7,148 bases of DNA from the NCBI GenBank assembly GCA_005877345.1, contig VBPR01000076.1, forward strand, positions 1 through 7,148. The letters are read 5' to 3'. Numbering within the stretch: the first letter of the stretch is position 1; the number at the start of each line of letters is the position of its first letter. Position numbers and translations under genes: made by a program. Below are positions 6,033-7,148 of the stretch, piece after piece. Below the pieces are notes generated by a model. That model was not told the DNA's origin and did not search any database. It saw only the letters and a list, made by a program, of their open reading frames with translations. Origin of the DNA: Nitrososphaerota archaeon (GTDB taxonomy: Archaea > Thermoproteota > Nitrososphaeria > Nitrososphaerales > Nitrososphaeraceae).

Positions 6033-6782
6033 ATGAGAAGTACTTTAAATAGCATTATACATAGTAAAATGGCTTTTTTACTTATTTGCACAAGTCTTAT
6101 TTCTTATTCATATTTCTTTTCTATCTATTCATATTCAGTTGGCGCTGGTGATTTTCTATATTCGCTTGATTCTAATCCATTTGGAAAAAATCACAAGGAA
6201 TGGCTCGCAGAATGGTGGAAGTATAATCTGGGGATTTCTGCTGAAGACCACCCTGATTATATAAATCCAACCAATTCTGTGGATAACACGAAGGACCCCA
6301 GCAAATGCTACATAGGAGAAGATAAAGTTAATAACGTACTGTTTCTTGGCGTTCCACCCGTTGAAGATAAGTTTGTAGTTAGAACATGTGATACTCCTGC
6401 TGGAAAGGCTATTTTCTTGCCGATTGAGAGTAGTCAATGCGATTATGGGCAAGAAGGAATCGCAAGCGAAAAAGATCTGATAGACTGTGCAAAAGCAGGG
6501 AACAATGGTGTAATTGCAAAGGTAAGTTTAGATGGTGTGGATGCTGAATATAATGTTGACAAAAACAGAATCATGACGGATTTGTTTAACATTACCATGA
6601 ATAATAAAATGATGGGTAATTATTCTGGGTCGTACGGTTCACTTTCAGAGGGATACACAGTTTTTCTAAAGCCACTATCAGTTGGAAATCATACACTAAA
6701 GTATGATGTTAGTGTGATTTATCCTCCTGATCCATCATATAATTATATTCAACAGGCCACATATCATTTAGTAGTGAGATAG
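6033..6782 (+). CDS. Uncharacterised exported W-x3-WW-x-Y domain protein (copy 4)
   Basis: The 249-residue protein starts with a basic, then hydrophobic segment (about residues 13-37, rich in Ile, Leu, Phe, Ser and Tyr). It looks like a signal peptide or N-terminal anchor, so the rest should lie outside the cytoplasmic membrane. The shared domain fills residues 39-249: NPFG (48-51), W57, W61, W62, K63 and Y64, an NPT turn (78-80), IFLPIES (127-133), SEKDLIDCAKAG (145-156), SEGYTVFLKPL (205-215) and a beta-rich tail. Cysteines at 92, 119, 136 and 152 could form disulfides. Possible archaeal N-glycosylation sequons are at N186, N196 and N219. These support an extracellular location. I know no function for the family. 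Two starts are possible: ATG 6033, and ATG 6069, which begins right at the hydrophobic core and lies about 22 bp from a good TATA-like box inside the longer frame. The gene is divergent from the membrane fusion, separated by 161 bp. Confidence 0.82.
   Translation: MRSTLNSIIHSKMAFLLICTSLISYSYFFSIYSYSVGAGDFLYSLDSNPFGKNHKEWLAEWWKYNLGISAEDHPDYINPTNSVDNTKDPSKCYIGEDKVNNVLFLGVPPVEDKFVVRTCDTPAGKAIFLPIESSQCDYGQEGIASEKDLIDCAKAGNNGVIAKVSLDGVDAEYNVDKNRIMTDLFNITMNNKMMGNYSGSYGSLSEGYTVFLKPLSVGNHTLKYDVSVIYPPDPSYNYIQQATYHLVVR
6044..6051 (+). promoter_or_regulatory. Candidate TATA box inside the longer reading frame of the exported protein
   Basis: TTTAAATA is a near-ideal archaeal TATA box. Its spacing predicts transcription starting about 6070-6074, at or just after the ATG at 6069. 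If used, the annotated start at 6033 would be wrong by 12 codons. A weaker alternative, CTTTTTAC at about 6003-6010, would serve a leaderless start at 6033. Confidence 0.35.
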
Positions 6783-6897
6783 AGAATTTTTGTTGTATGG
6801 CCAGAATTAAAGAAAAATAGAAATATTTCGTCCCCTCACAAATTAACTCCGCTAATTTAAATAATGGCATCCAAACCCATTTTTAATCTTGTCGTTG
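6783..6897. terminator. Convergent spacer with T-rich run, A-rich run and a small hairpin
   Basis: This spacer lies between a + strand gene ending at 6782 and a - strand gene ending at 6898. It has T5 at 6787-6791, just after the + strand stop, and A5 at 6813-6817, which is T5 on the - strand. It also has a perfect 10-bp palindrome GAAATATTTC at 6820-6829 and a 6-bp hairpin AAATTA/TAATTT at 6840-6858 with a 7-base loop. Such T-rich stretches are how archaeal genes commonly end transcription; the hairpins are weak. Confidence 0.4.
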
Positions 6898-7148
6898 CTA
6901 TGAGAATAAATTATAACCAGGAAACTCTCTCTCAGTAGGTGGAATAAAAAACATTCCAGATGCCTGTACTGAAAGTAAACCCATAGACGAACTTGATCCT
7001 CCAAAATTGGATTGCCCCAACCAGCGTGGATCATTGAGTATGAATAACAGTCGTCTAGGGTCGTTTTGGAAGCTCACAAAATTCATTCCCACTTTAACTG
7101 GCTTTCGTTCATTGGAATGAAAATCAACGAATTCAAAATTTTGTCTAT
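6898..7148 (-). CDS. Probable Dyp-type peroxidase, C-terminal 82 residues (cut by window edge)
   Basis: On the - strand the frame is open from the window edge to the TAG at 6898-6900, so the start lies beyond the right end. The GTG that could be read as a start at 7092 lies inside a conserved strand and is not the start. The visible tail reads GMNFVSFQNDPRR, then a strand with NDPRWLG, then VQASGMFFIPP and a final EFPGYNLF. This resembles the C-terminal part of heme-dependent Dyp-type peroxidases (COG2837), where a G-x-x-F-x-S-F-Q-x-D-P-R-R segment and a late G-x-F-x-x-P-P strand are typical. The heme ligand His, the G-x-x-D-G motif and the distal Arg would all lie outside the window, so activity cannot be judged. 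It converges on the gene for the exported W-x3-WW-x-Y domain protein. Confidence 0.68.
   Translation of the reverse strand, partial: RQNFEFVDFHSNERKPVKVGMNFVSFQNDPRRLLFILNDPRWLGQSNFGGSSSSMGLLSVQASGMFFIPPTEREFPGYNLFS

Noticed and set aside
6852..7034. 60-codon - strand ORF at the right end
   Set aside because: It overlaps in another frame the Dyp-like reading frame, which runs open to the window edge and has recognisable family motifs.

Overview
The window looks like an accessory stretch of an AT-rich archaeal chromosome, most likely an ammonia-oxidising Nitrososphaeria (Thaumarchaeota; Nitrosocosmicus/Nitrososphaera-like). Three things point there: the A+T-rich code, several start codons that sit about 20-30 bp downstream of archaeal TATA-like boxes with no Shine-Dalgarno sequence (leaderless-type genes), and membrane and phosphoribosyltransferase sequence styles I associate with that group. 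The taxon is an inference from memory, not a search result.

Left end (1-1545): two ordinary enzyme genes on the + strand. The first is the C-terminal part of a predicted phosphoribosyltransferase with a clear PRPP loop, cut by the window edge. The second is a complete two-domain rhodanese-type sulfurtransferase with a catalytic Cys in its second domain. An 835-bp gap with no supportable gene follows (1546-2380).

Centre and right (2381-6782): this is the unusual part. Four consecutive genes encode proteins that I judge, by aligning them by eye, to share one undescribed domain of about 180-200 residues. Its hallmarks are an N-terminal aromatic signature W-x3-[W/Y]-x-K-[W/Y], a mid-domain acidic helix of the type S-[E/D]-x-[D/E]-[L/I]-[I/V]-D, and, in three of the four, a late [S/E]-[D/E]-G-Y-x-[I/V]-F motif. 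The copies come in three architectures: two without a signal peptide (2381-2989 and 3204-3818, + strand), one fused behind a membrane module with about 10 helices (3871-5871, - strand), and one with an N-terminal signal/anchor segment (6033-6782, + strand). The last two are divergently transcribed. A perfect 31-bp tandem repeat lies between the first two and may be an operator-like array.

Right end (6783-7148): a convergent spacer and the C-terminal 82 residues of a protein on the - strand that resembles the tail of a Dyp-type peroxidase and runs off the window.

The function of the shared domain is not known to me. The mixture of soluble, membrane-fused and exported copies suggests a binding or sensing module, but that is inference only.
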